Shown one piece after another: positions 35,413-47,380 of a DNA stretch of 64,000 bases. The translations under genes and the position numbers were made by a program. The notes beneath the pieces were generated by a model. It was not told where the DNA came from. It did not search any database and saw only the letters and a list, made by a program, of their open reading frames with translations. The stretch comes from Prunus persica (Eukaryota; Streptophyta; Magnoliopsida; Rosales; Rosaceae). How positions within the stretch are numbered: position 1 is the stretch's first letter; each line of letters starts with the position of its first letter. The stretch lies in assembly GCF_000346465.2 (NCBI RefSeq), contig NC_034015.1, forward strand, positions 8,033,302-8,097,301, given 5' to 3'.

Positions 35413-38400
35413 ATGCATAAATTTTGCATTCAGAACAAGATGGAACACTCACAAACTCATTCTAGCATGATTTTGTTCAGATTTTTCCTTTTTTTATGGT
35501 GGACCGCATGTCTGCAATCTGCAACACTATCCACTTCTGGAAATGAATCTGATCGCCTGGCATTGCTAGACTTCAAGAAAAGAATAACTCAAGATCCTCT
35601 CCGTATCATGAGCTCATGGAACGATTCCATTCATCTCTGCAGTTGGCTAGGCGTTACGTGCAACCCTGCCACGAAAAGGGTCATGGTTTTGAACCTGGAA
35701 GCTCAAAAATTGGTAGGCTCCTTATCTCCTTCTTTGGGAAATCTTACTTATCTTACTGGAATCAACCTGATGAACAACAGCTTTCATGGTGAAATTCCTC
35801 AACAAATCGGTCGCCTACTGAGCCTGCAACATCTCAACCTGTCTTTCAATTCCTTTGGTGGGAAAATTCCATCTAATATATCTCACTGTATGCAACTAAG
35901 CGTACTCAGTCTTAATTCCAATAAGCTTTTTGGGTCAATTCCTAACCAACTCAGTTCATTGTTGAATTTAGTTGGTCTAGGTCTTGGTCTTAACAATCTC
36001 ACTGGAACTATCCCACATTGGATTGGAAACTTTTCATCTTTGGAAAATTTTGTGCTTGCTATCAACAATTTTCAAGGAAGCATACCCCATGAACTTGGGC
36101 GTCTAACAAACTTAAGAAGATTTGTACTATGGGATAATAATCTGTCTGGTATGATCCCTACTTCAATCTATAATATTTCATCCATATACTACTTCACTGT
36201 TACTAAAAACCAGCTGCAGGGAGAGCTACCGCCTAATGTGGGAATTACTCTTCCTAATCTTGAAGTATTTGCCGGTGGGGTCAACAAGTTCACTGGAACT
36301 GTTCCTCTGTCATTGTCCAATGCTTCAAGACTTCAAGTGCTTGATTTTCCTGAAAATGGTCTCACTGGGCCAATCCCCGCTGAAAATCTTGCAACTTTGC
36401 AGAGCTTAGTTAGGCTCAACTTTGATCAAAATAGACTAGGAAGTGGGAAAACTGGTGACCTGAATTTTCTCAGTTTCCTAGCTAATTGTACTAGTCTTGA
36501 GGTGTTGGGTCTTAATGATAATCATTTTGGAGGAGAATTGCCAGCATCAATCGCCAACCTTTCTACCCAGCTTAAAAGGCTTACTTTGGGGACCAATTTG
36601 ATACATGGAAGCATCCCTAACGGCATTGGAAATCTTATAAACTTGACCCTTCTGGTAGTGGCAGAAAACTATTTGGGTGGTAGTGTCCCTGATGTAATCG
36701 GGAAACTTCAGAAGTTACAGGGTGTTGAGTTGTTTGCTAACCAATTTTCTGGGCCAATTCCGTCCTCCCTAGGTAACTTGACTTCATTGACAAGGCTCCT
36801 CATGGAAGAGAATAAGTTTGGGGAAAGTATACCACCAAGTTTCGGGAACTGCAAAAGTCTACAGGTACTTAACCTTTCAAGTAACAATCTAAGTGGCACC
36901 ATTCCTAAAGAGGTTATTGGGCTTTCATCCCTTTCAATTTTTTTATCCATATCTAACAATTTTTTGACTGGTTCGCTACCATCTGAAGTGGGTGATCTGA
37001 AAAATATTGGGGAGTTAGATATTTCAGAAAACAAGTTATCAGGTGAAATCCCAGGAACCCTCGGCAGGTGTATTAGTTTGGAGCGTCTTCATTTGCAAGG
37101 TAATAAACTTGAAGGATCAATTCCCCAAACACTAAAAAGTTTAAGAGGCTTGGAAGAAATAGACATTTCACGTAATAACTTATCAGGGAAAATTCCTGAG
37201 TTTCTAGGAAATCTTGGATCTCTTAAGCATCTCAATATTTCTCATAACAATTTTGAGGGTGAATTGCCTAGAGAAGGGATCTTTTCAAATGCAAGTGGTG
37301 TCTCAATCCTTGGAAATAATAGGCTATGTGGTGGAATTCCAGAATTCCTTCTTCCTGCATGCTCTAGCAAAATGCGCCATTCACCTCGAGGATTACTTGC
37401 CCCAAAAGTATTCATCCCTATAAGTTGTGCACTAGCATTTTTAATTGCTCTGTCATTCTCCTTTGCTGCTTGTTCATATGTGAAAAAGTCAAGAGATAGA
37501 CCAGTCACTTCGCATTCTTATACGGATTGGAAATCAGGTGTTTCTTACTCTCAACTCGTTCAAGCAACTGATGGGTTCTCTGTGAACAATCTGATTGGCT
37601 CGGGAAGTTTCGGTTCTGTTTACAAAGGAGTATTCCCTAGTGATGGAACGGTAGTTGCTGTTAAGGTATTAAACCTTCAACAAGAAGGAGCTTCCAAGAG
37701 TTTCATTGGTGAATGCAAAGCGTTAAGAAGCATAAGGCATCGTAATCTTCTCAAGATCGTAACTGTCTGCTCCAGTATTGATAATCAGGGCAATGACTTC
37801 AAAAGTCTAGTTCTGGAGTTCATGGAAAATGGAAGTCTAGACCAGTGGCTTCATCCAAGAGATGATGAACAATCTCAGCCTAAGAGATTAAGCCTCATCC
37901 AAAGACTCAATATCGCAATCGATGTTGCTTCTGCACTAGATTATCTGCACCACCACTGTGAAACGGCCATTGTTCATTGTGATCTAAAGCCAAGCAATGT
38001 ACTTCTTGACGAAGATATGGTAGCCCATGTTGGTGACTTTGGTTTAGCAAGGTTCCTCTTACAAGCATCAAATGATCCCACCAAAACTCAAACCATGTCA
38101 GTTGGGCTAAAGGGTTCCATAGGCTACATTCCTCCAGGTATAAATTTTAAAATCCTCACTTCCTAATAACTTTTTGATAAAAAAGATTGCTGACTCTTTT
38201 TGCTGGACAAGAATTATCAGAAAATTTTGAAATATATAAGATAAATTCTAAAGGTCCATCAACTACAACATCCTAATGTATGCATTGACATGCAGAGTAT
38301 GGCATGGGAAGCCAAGTTTCCATAATGGGAGATATTTACAGCTATGGGATACTGTTGCTAGAAATGTTCACAGGAAAAAGACCAACCGATGACATGTTCA

Positions 38401-38747
38401 AAGATGGTTTAAGCATTCACCAATTCACAGCCATGGCTTTGCCTGACCATGCCATGGACATAGTTGAGCCTTCATTGCTGCTTGAAACAGATGACGAGGA
38501 GGATGATGAAGAACACGACGTCGAATATGAAATTGACATACAAGAAAGACCCATAGCGAGGTATATGGATCCCAGCCCAGACAAAGTAAAAAGATTGGAG
38601 GAATGCGTGGCTTCAGTGATGCAAATAGGGATCTCATGCTCAGCCGTATCACCGACAGAGCGGATGCTTATGGATGTTGTCGTCAACAAAATGAATGCAG
38701 TTAGGGGCTCATATCTCAATTATTTAACAACAAGAAGAAGAAGATGA
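35413..38747 (+). CDS. LRR receptor-like serine/threonine kinase (subfamily XII), copy 2, intact
   Basis: Exon 1 is 35413-38137, exon 2 is 38296-38747, with a 158-bp GT-AG intron inside the kinase (PP|EYGMG), at the usual position of this family; 1058 residues. An ATG at 35440 is an alternative start and gives a tidier signal peptide (ILFRFFLFLWWTACLQS). The order is LRR N-cap with CSWLGVTC, about twenty or more LRRs (LxxNxLxGxIP type), CGG cap, membrane segment (VFIPISCALAFLIALSFSF), then kinase: GSGSFGSVYKG, VAVKVL, HCDLKPSNVLLD, DFGLAR. HCD in place of HRD marks a non-RD kinase, typical of pattern receptors such as Xa21, EFR and FLS2. An acidic insert (DDEEDDEEHD) lies in the kinase C-lobe. 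Likely a plasma-membrane immune receptor; the ligand is unknown. Confidence 0.95.
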
Positions 38748-39013
38748 TGATGATTGCAATGTAAAAGAAAATATTTTAATGTAATATTTTATCTCTGGTT
38801 AGCACATGATCTACTGCAATGTAAGCCTATCTATGTCAAGATATGTGAACTTATCATTTGAAAAGAGAAAAGTTAGTGTACACAAACTATAACGTGGTAA
38901 ACTTGACCGTGCTAAGAGGCGGAAGGTAACCAATTTGATGGAAAAAATCCTCAATCTCTTAAAGGCCTTTGAGTAACCTGCCCACCAATCTTCAACCTTT
39001 TGTACATTCCTAC

Positions 39014-39549
39014 TAGGGGTGGGCGCGGTCCGGTTCGGTTCGGTTCTCACCTCAAACCGGAACCGAAACCGGTATTATTTAACCGGTCCGGTTTGGTCCG
39101 GTTTAGGCAAAAAAAATTTCAAAAACCAGCCGGTTCGGTTCTAACCGGTTTCGGTCCGGTTTTGAACCGGATTATTAATTTTTTAATTTTTTTTAAAAAT
39201 TTTTTAAAAAATTTTTTTTTTAATTTTTTTTATAAAAAAATTATAATAAATAACTTATTTTTTTAACTTAAAAATGAACAAATAATCCAATTCATACATT
39301 TAAAAATTTTTTGAAGTTGAACTTGGAAAATTAGTGATTATAAAAGTTAAAATATGGCATTAGATTTTAAAATTTTGTAAAAATATAAATATAAAATATA
39401 TGATCGGTCCGGTCCGGTGCGGAGAGATGTAAAACCGGAACCGGTTCGGTCCGGTTTGTTGACTTTTTTGGTCAACCGATTTTTTTTCCGGTTTTTTTTC
39501 ACCGATTCAGTTCGGTGTTCCGGTTTTCCGGTCCCGATGCCCACCCCTA
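39014..39549. mobile_element. hAT MITE, TAGGGGTGGGC family, second copy
   Basis: The ends TAGGGGTGGGC and GCCCACCCCTA are flanked by ATTCCTAC (39006-39013, 39550-39557). The arms are rich in CCGGTTCGGTT motifs around an AT core, as in the copy at 20182-20770, but the sequence is diverged. Confidence 0.92.
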
Positions 39550-40828
39550 ATTCCTACAGTACAAGAAACAAAATTCTATATATACTAAAACCCAATGCAA
39601 CTAAACACTGTAGCTAAGCACAGTAAAATTACGAAAATGCCTTCTATTTTTACTGTTTTTCAAACTCATTTTTCTCATCAGCACAGTGAAATTACGGTTT
39701 TACCCTTGGTTAATCGCTTTGTGTGTTCCCCGTTTTGCCCCCCCTCTCCTTCGATTGTAACCGCTTGCCTTTCGTTCTATCAGATGCTGGGTTCGCTTCT
39801 AACCAGGTTGGTTGGCCTGGTTGCGGGGCAATGATGGAAGAGGTCGGTCTGCTGTTGGAGATTATCTGGAGGCTTCGATTTTTATAGGAGTGGCGTGCGT
39901 TGGTCTTCTTCTTCAGATCGAACTCCAGCTTTCTCTCTGTTTCAGTCTCTTTCTCTCACTGATCTGTAAGTGAATTTTGCTTCATCTTTCCATTCGATTT
40001 TTGTTGCTTTTCTTTTTCATTTTTGTTGTTACTAATATCTTGGATCTTATTTGATTAAACTATAAGACCTGTTTTAATTTGCTGCCCTAAAAGTCCAAAT
40101 CCCTAATTTTCCTCATAGTGGGTCTGTGTTATTGATTTGCAAATTTTATCCAAATACTGAAATTGATTTGATTGTGTTATCATTTTGATGAAATCATGTT
40201 AAACAATTTAGTTATTAGATTACTATATGATTGCTTTTGATAAGGTTTTCTGTTTGGTTATTAAAAATTAGTTGGTAAACCCTGAAAATCGGTATTTGGA
40301 TATGCCGGTTCTTTTGTTACAGGGTTTAGGATAGCTCTGTTTTGGTAAGCAGGATATGCTGCTATTTGGGTTGCTCTGTTTAAAGATATGTTCGTTCTTT
40401 TACTACATGGTTTTAATTCAAATTCGTTCTTATACTGGTTTATGGGACTGGGGATTTGAATTTGATAATTTTTGTTTTGGTAGGGGAAAGAAAATTTGGG
40501 AGTGTGATTCTGGGAACTGATTGCAATGTTTTAGCATAGTTGACTTGAAGAAGACTGGTTTGGGAAATATGTGGGATTTGAAAATCTGACTTCTAAATTG
40601 GAATTATGTTTGTGGACATTAGTGATGACGAGAAAGAATTCAGAAAAGTTAAAATTCAGAATTTTTTTGTTTGTGGGTTTGATTTACCAAGCAGATTTTT
40701 GCGTTGAATGGAAACTTATTGAAAACTTAAAAAGTTTGTATATCCTAATTTCAGAATGCAGAGTTTGGTTCTTTTGTTTTTTTCCTTTTCATGGGCTAAT
40801 AATTTGGCCATGCTTCTACTCTTTGCAG

Positions 40829-41121
40829 TTGCTAGGGACTGGAATGGATACGCAGGATACATCTCCTTCAGTGTTGCTATTCTTTGACAAGGAAAGATTT
40901 ATATTTAATGCTGGAGAGGTAAGGAACTCAATTACATACATTTACATCTGGTTAGTTTTGTAATATTAAAAGTAAAGTGATGATTCAATTATTGTCTATG
41001 AAATAGTAATTAGAGTTCAATGATAAACCTGTTGTTAAGTAATATAGTGTCTCCTACTTTGCAACTCTCACTGCAGGGATTGCAACGGTTCTGCACAGAG
41101 CATAAGATTAAGTTATTATAG
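40829..41121 (+). pseudogene. Captured tRNase Z (long form, ELAC2/TRZ-like) exons
   Basis: Exon 40829-40918 encodes LLGTGMDTQDTSPSVLLFFD then KERFIFNAGE, with GT-AG borders. Exon 41077-41121 continues GLQRFCTEHKIKL and then hits TAG. This matches the start of the C-terminal metallo-beta-lactamase-like half of plant long tRNase Z, which trims tRNA 3' trailers. The catalytic HxHxDH motif is not present, so the fragment has no enzyme activity. It keeps its introns, so it was captured from genomic DNA. It lies in the same orientation as the Helitron. Confidence 0.78.
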
Positions 41122-43189
41122 GTATAAGATATCTGAGATCCTTACCCATTAGGTAGTTAAGACCAAAAGTGGGGCTCTATATATACGCCTCGTGGTTAGC
41201 AAGAGAGAGTGAGTGGTTTTAAAGGGTGTCAATGGCCTTTGAATTTTACTTAAATAAGATTAAAGTTATGTGCTTTCAAGTATTTGTGAGCTCTCTGTAT
41301 CTGGGTTTTGAGCAAAATGACTTTATTGATAAAGCTTTGATTTGCAGTGTATATTAATGGAGTAATAGGAACTGCTGACTGATGCAGTTTTGCATGTCCT
41401 TGGTTAATGCATTTATGTTTGCTCTACACAGATGATAAATTTTTAGGAGAAATGGAGACTTAAGGAGAGAAGTTATGGATCTGATAACGGTTTAGGGTTT
41501 AGGGTTTACTATCTCTAATTTTTGGATCCAAATGGAATTTCTTTGATTACATATGCTGTTTCTCCAAAGCACCAATGAATAAAGCATTTAGATTTGATGG
41601 GTTTGATGTGAATGGTATGAATAAAAGCGTTTAGATTTGATGGGTTTGATGTGAATGGTATGAATCTCTCTCTCTCATTTTGGTTTGGGATTTTTGATTT
41701 ATTTGTGAATTAATTTTGTTGGGTTCAATGAAATTATCAGCCAGCTGCAGTTGACTTGGTGTAAATCACGTATTTGGTCTACTTAAGTTCTTTATCGTTT
41801 CTGCCCAAAAAAAAAAGTTCTTTATGGTAATTTATGAAGCATTTTGATTCTGTTTTCTGGCGTTTTCCTTTGTTTCTCCAACTAATAGATGTAGGGGTTT
41901 TCTTTTATTTTTGGTTCACCAAATGGTTTTCATCTATTCTGATTTTCTAATTTTTTATATGAGATGTGCAGTTGTTGCGGCTCTTAATCCTTCAATCTTC
42001 TCCATCTTACTTCGAAAGTTCACATTACTTTGGTTGTTTTTGGGTCTTTCTGTTAACTACTTTGAACATGCATTTTAAGTTCAATTTTTGTCGGCTTGGC
42101 ATTTCCCTTTTTTAAGAATCTATTTCAATGAAGGCATTCAAGTTATATTACTCAGTTAGTTGGAGTTTACAGCAAGACATTCCATTTGAGTTCATTAAAT
42201 GTCAAACTGCATAAAATAAGTAAGATTCATGGTTTTAAAAAAATGGGACAAGGTTTTGCAATCATTAAGGATCTTATTGTTATTGGAATAGCTCCAAGAG
42301 ATCAAGGTTCCAAAAAGGAGTAACATACATTTGGAAAGGTGTTTCACCCATGATCCTACGGCTGTGTCTGCAATTTTTGTTGGCCTGGCATTTCCCTTTT
42401 TTCTAATCATGCCTACCAAATGATTGTTCTGATATGAGGATTAAGGGTGCAATAAATTATTTTTTTTATACCACTGAAGTTGGGATTTTTGAAGAAAATA
42501 TCTATATCTTCGTTTTGCAGTTTCAACCATTTTGGATTTCTAACTGTCTTTATGAAGATGTTGATTCTTTCTTATATTCATGTCACAAATTAGTGGCATG
42601 CTCCTCAAGAGTTTTTTTTTTCATTATTATTTTACGTGCTTATTCTCCTTGAATATTTAAGCTCAAAATAGTTAAACTGCCATCTGAAATTTTATTAATT
42701 GAGTTGTGTGTTTTCTGGATATTGTTAGCAAAGTAAAACAAATGAACAAATTTCCTTTTCTCTCCATCTCTGCTTTCGCTTACCTAAATTGCATTTTTTT
42801 TTTTTTTGGCATCCACATATTGTTTCACTTTAGTTTATGATTTTTTAAAGCATGAACATGATGAACATGACTTGCAAGACACCCTGCACTTCCTTTTTTT
42901 TCTTAGGTAACGCTCTGATTTCAGTTCTGGGTTTCATGAATGTCTAATCATGTTTTCCTTTGTACTTGGATTTTGCTGTGCATTTCATATTAGTTTTTAG
43001 TTGTATGGATTCAATTTAAGTTTCATGCTTCATGATGTGTAATGTTAGAATTCTTTTGTAGTTAGACTGTTAGAATCCTGAAATTTAAGTATTTGCTTAA
43101 AGTTGGTTGGTTGGTTGTATTTTGAGGCTATGTAATTATGTGGTTGTTGTACTTCATTCTAATTACTGTTTATTTTATTATTATTTTTT

Positions 43190-44150
43190 TTCAGTATGAA
43201 TCACAGTTAGGCAGTCATCCAATTGCTTCAGGTATGACTTATGAAAATTAAAAAGTTATTCAAATCTACATGTTGTATTGAAACTTTGGAATTTTATCTC
43301 AACAGATTCAATTGTCTCTCACCTCTCTGACGTATAAGCAATCACTGAAGCAAAGAAGCGAAGATAACTTTCAGGTTAATGTTTCTTCATTTTGATTTAT
43401 TGACTTTTTCTTTTTTCGTTTGTGTTGCCTCAAAATTCCTTCACAAAATTCGACTTGCCTCTAGTACTACGTGTTTCCTGCTCTCTTCCTTATGTTGTTT
43501 TCCCCCTGATTTAATCTCAGGCTTCCATGAAATTTTGATTGTTTCAGGTGAGCTTGGGTACGAAATCCAAATACGAGAAGCAGTCGTTCGCCCAAATTGT
43601 TTAACCATTCTTCGCTTTAAAGGTATATTCATGATTGCCTCTCTATTCCTTATACTCTCTACTATTTTTTTTGGTACTGATTTCTTTATTTTTGTAATGT
43701 TTGTTTGCTCATCATTTCTGCATTTTCATGTTTGTATTTTTCTTTTCTTCCACAACCTTTTCCTTCAGATGAACACAGAATTTAAAATATGTTTACTTTC
43801 ATATTATTCATATCTTAAAAGTAAAGAAAAACATTGAGTTCTTATTTAATTTCGTTATTTTGTGTTTCTTCGATTGGAAAACCATTTATAACTTTTTTAT
43901 TAAAATGTAAAATTATATTATTCCTATTTATACATAATTAGATGTTTATGATTATTGTCATAACTCAATTTTCCCCATTCATCAACATTAACACTTGCTA
44001 TTTTCCCACTTTTTTATAACAGAGTCAAGACCTCCATCAAAGAGAAGAAAAGTCATGAAGAAATTGCAAAACAAAGCCCAACGAATTAAACAACGTGCTG
44101 CTCAAAACTATTCAAATTTTGCTATTTTAATAGCTCCTTCCCACTATTAA
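43190..44150 (+). other. Unrecognised exon-like pieces inside the Helitron
   Basis: Several short coding-like blocks have AG/GT borders: YESQLGSHPIAS near 43195, a block reading TSLTYKQSLKQRSEDNF near 43320, then SLGTKSKYEKQSFAQIV near 43552, and SRPPSKRRKVMKKLQNKAQR near 44025 ending in TAA near 44148. They could be later exons of the captured gene or of another host gene. I do not recognise the family. Confidence 0.4.
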
Positions 44151-44620
44151 CATCTCAATGTATATACAAACATGTATACTATTTTAACATAACAAGTAGC
44201 CTGTAAAATATGTGATTTCCTTTTTTTCCACTTATACTTCCTTAGTTAAGCATAATGCTACGAGTTAAATCTCATTGTATATATAAACAATTTTATTTTG
44301 TCTACGTAATTTCAAAACCCGCAGCATCGCGCGGGCTTTATTGCTAGTATAATCTGAATTCCTTAACCTTAATTTTGGGAATTTCTCATTCTGGTGGACT
44401 AACCAATTTCAAGAGAAGGACCAAGAGAGCAAGACACACCATGTTCATAATTTGTGGTGCAATCAGTTTCAACTTTAATTATGGGGTTTCTCCTTTTCGC
44501 AACTCGATCAATTGCTACTCCACCATGGCCTGTGTTTCCCCAAAATTACAGAAAAAAGAACAGAATCTGTGTAAGTTACAATGACATAATGAGCATATAT
44601 TCACAAATGAACAGATTTAC

Positions 44621-46100
44621 CTGGTGACGGGCAATCTTCAGCGTTGTTGGTGCGATTAAAAAAAAAAAACTTCAAATAAACGTTCATTGCAGTCAATCAA
44701 CACAAAAACACACATATCACCGACTTTCAAATTATTGTCCCTTGCAAACGCCAACCAGCCACGCTGGAATCGAGCTATTGAAGTTTCATACTTGAATTCG
44801 ACAAGCCAAGTTCTTCCATCTAAAATCTTAAGGATTATGTTACGTGCAGGCTGCTTGACAAGATGTCTCCTTGCAAACTTGGATGGCAAATGCTAAAGCA
44901 AAAAGGAAATTAGGAATATATATATATATAGAGCTTCCATTGAGGGATTTCTCAAATAAGTTATTTGAGGGACACCCCTTGTAGGCCCCACTCCGGATTG
45001 TATTTCACTAATCCAAACAGTCTATTTTGTACATACTCATTCAAAGATCATCTCTACAAAAAATTACTTGAATCCAATATCATTTGACCACTCATTTGAG
45101 TTATTGAAATTTTAGTACTTTCTTGAAGCACCGTGTTCGTTGATTTTGTAATACATAATTGGATGTCGAAACGGTTTCCGATTTGTCTAATTTTTTGTAA
45201 AGATGATCTATGAATGAAGAACTTAAAAATAGATGGTTTGGATCATTGGGGAAAAAATTGTAGGGTACCCTAAAGGGCGTCCCTCAATAAAAGGGGATAT
45301 ATATAAGATTTTGTTTTTTGTTTTTTGCTCTTTGAGAGGGAACTATCTATGCTTAATCTTTTCTCACACTGATATCTAGAAATAGGAGTTACCAGAGTGT
45401 TATATGGAAAGCTTACCAGGTAACCACGGTGGATATAAACCGGTGGAATGGCAACCAAGAAATAAGGATATTCAGATTTGAAAGCATTGGCTCTCTGAAG
45501 AGCCAGAGCTTTTTCACTTTTAGTCAATGGATGCGTCCTCCCAAGGACATCAGGTGTTCGTTTAACGAATATTTGATTGCTAGATGAGCCTCCAAAATCT
45601 TTCTTTGTTGGCATATCATTCTCTCCTGTTAGAATAAGGTTGTATCGTAATTTGTTTTGGTAGAAAACATAATATAGGTAAAGAATACAAGACCAAATAT
45701 AACATTACGTACTTTTGATTTCTCCTCTGGCATGGCCTGACTCATCATCATCATCTTCAGAATCAGAATCAGTTTCTTCCATCCCGGGCTTAGGATATTA
45801 AATTTCTGTAGCAGTTTTATCAAATATAAACACATGGAAGTTGGAGTTCCCTTCATATCCAAAGACTAGTCAATTACCATAGTCAAGAGAGCACAACTTT
45901 GAGAACTCTGGCCAACCCTTGTCAAACCAAACCCAACCATCCTTGGATCTTCTGAGTTCTATTTCCATTTCTGCACCACTTGGAAGCTTAAGATGTACTG
46001 GTGTTTTTAGAAATCCTATCTAGAATGATCCTGAAGAAATGGGGTATGGAAGGTGGACTGTCATGAAGAGAAGCCTTGTCTGAAGTAACTCTATCTAAAG
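44621..46100 (-). pseudogene. B3 (REM/VRN1-like) gene, 5' exons, decayed
   Basis: From right to left: remnants of a first B3 domain (PHFFRIILDRISKN, PVHLKLPSGAEMEIELRR, WVWFDKGWPEFSKLCSLDYG) with an internal deletion, a TGA after YGN and a TAA after ATEI; an acidic linker (GMEETDSDSEDDDESG) with a donor near 45713; exon 45625-45417 (MPTKKDFGGSSS to FLVAIPPVYIHRGYL) and exon 44892-44621 (LPSKFARRHLVKQPARNIIL, WLAFARDNNLKVGDMCVFVL) forming a second B3 domain. A 12-T run shifts the frame after LFEV. The last exon ends at a GT donor, so the gene once continued leftwards, very likely to the exons at 34437-34945. Confidence 0.8.
44938..45286. mobile_element. Small MITE in a B3 intron
   Basis: The ends are ATTGAGGGA at 44938 and, inverted, ATTGAGGGACGCCCTTTAGG at the right end; GAGGGACACCCC also occurs inside the left arm. 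It lies within the intron between the two second-domain B3 exons. No coding capacity; target duplication not resolved. Confidence 0.5.
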
Positions 46101-46800
46101 CTTGGTTGAGTTTTATGGGAAAGCTTGCAATTGGATGTATAAAAACTTTAGTGCTGGAATGAAGAAGAATAAAAATCTGCTATGTTCTAGTCTTGCAGAA
46201 AAAATCTGCTTTGTTGTCGTGAGCATGTCGTGAAGAGAAGTGACTCGACCGAGTTGATCTTAGCTCACTACACTCGAGAAGGAATCTAATAATTTCAATC
46301 AACTCAACAGTCACTACTTTATTGGTTTTTATTCATGTTTTTATAGTTAGCTCTTCATTTTCTTTTCTCTTTTGAGATATAGTTATTTCTTTCATTTATC
46401 AGTTAATTAATTGAGATGCCATTGAGGCCATTTACGTATGTGAAAAAGCCACCCAAATCCATCACCCTCTCTGTCAAAAACTCAAATGGTCTTGTGTTCA
46501 CTTCTCCATTCGCTGGCTCAAATGGAAAACCAATGGTTCAATACTTGTTGTCCACTAATTTACGCGCCGGATCACAATAAGGGTTCATATCAATGGTATA
46601 GAATAAACCTCACAAGTTACAAACCATAAATCTAGGCACAAATCATGAAGCAATAGTAATTGGAACAACAAAATGCCTTGCAAATCTATCATATAAAACC
46701 AAAACACTGCTTAAATCTGCCTGGCCAAAAGACACAGAGTTGCTGACCTGAACAATGGTGATGGTGATTTCTGGCTGAATTCTGAAGTAATATTGATCAT
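46101..46800. other. No recognised gene
   Basis: A short open stretch at 46416-46580 (MPLRPFTYVKKPPKSITLSV...) has no family that I recognise and runs into a stop. The rest is AT-rich with no clear repeat borders. Confidence 0.5.
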
Positions 46801-46822
46801 GGAAAGCATTTTTCATATGTTC

Positions 46823-47380
46823 TCATGTTTGAATAGAATTGGCTGTTAAGTTAGTGTACCGGGTAAAGGTTTGTCCAAAGAGAGAATTTTCAAAAAGCCT
46901 GAGCTTTAGCAGAGGATTATTCTCTATGGCTATGCACTGGACAAAGAATCTGCCTATATGTTCAACTGATGACACATAGGTGTCTTCTCCGTTGAACAAA
47001 GTGAAGTTTGGCACTTTAAAACCTGGGGATAGAGGCATTTGATCAATATAAGCTGGATATGGCTTCCTGTAGGTGGGCCTTTCTCCTTTTCTAGCCTCGG
47101 ACTCCATCATTTCTCTGATCATTCTCTGTAGTGCTCCCATGTCATTTAAGGCGTTGACTGGATGTAGATTCCGACCTAGTTCTGGCTGATTGTGCTCAGC
47201 CCTCTGTTCCATTCTGTATGGTCTGGGCATGACTTCCTCCCTATATTCCTCTTTCTCTTCAAAATCTGGATGATTTCTCCAGTTTGCCCCCGGCCTGTTC
47301 CTGTCATTGTTGGCAAAAAGGTTGATTCCCCATCTGCCTCTCCTGCCTCTTGCTAGTGGAGGAAATGGATTAGGCTTCAT
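46823..47380 (-). pseudogene. Gypsy-type retrotransposon gag fragment
   Basis: ATG at 47380 opens MKPNPFPPLARGRRGRWGIN and a 185-residue frame ending SPGFKVPNFTLFNGEDTYVS, EHIGRFFVQC, LRLFENSLFGQTFTRYTNL. This is the conserved start of the retrotransposon gag domain seen in plant Ty3/Gypsy elements. It stops at 46823 and no protease, reverse transcriptase or integrase follows, so the element is truncated. Upstream in-frame stops separate it from any N-terminal extension. Confidence 0.8.

Larger units (their letters stand above)
39575..44347 (+). mobile_element. Helitron (non-autonomous) with captured host exons
   Basis: The 5' end is TCTATATATACTAAAACCC, typical of plant Helitrons. The 3' end has an 18-bp hairpin (CCCGC...GCGGG, 44318-44335), then CTTTATTG and CTAG followed by T, the CTRR-T rule. 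No inverted repeats or target duplication, as expected. There is no Rep/helicase, so it is non-autonomous. Inside are a 5' leader-like exon with a GTAAGT donor (about 39966), tRNase Z exons (40829-41121), further exon-like pieces (43190-44150), and a telobox-like AAACCCTAAACCCTAAACC, inverted, at 41505. The base before TC is T and not the usual A. Confidence 0.75.

Noticed and set aside
42195..43837. Frames inside the Helitron between the tRNase Z exons and the later blocks
   Set aside because: AT-rich intron-like sequence with no recognisable protein similarity.
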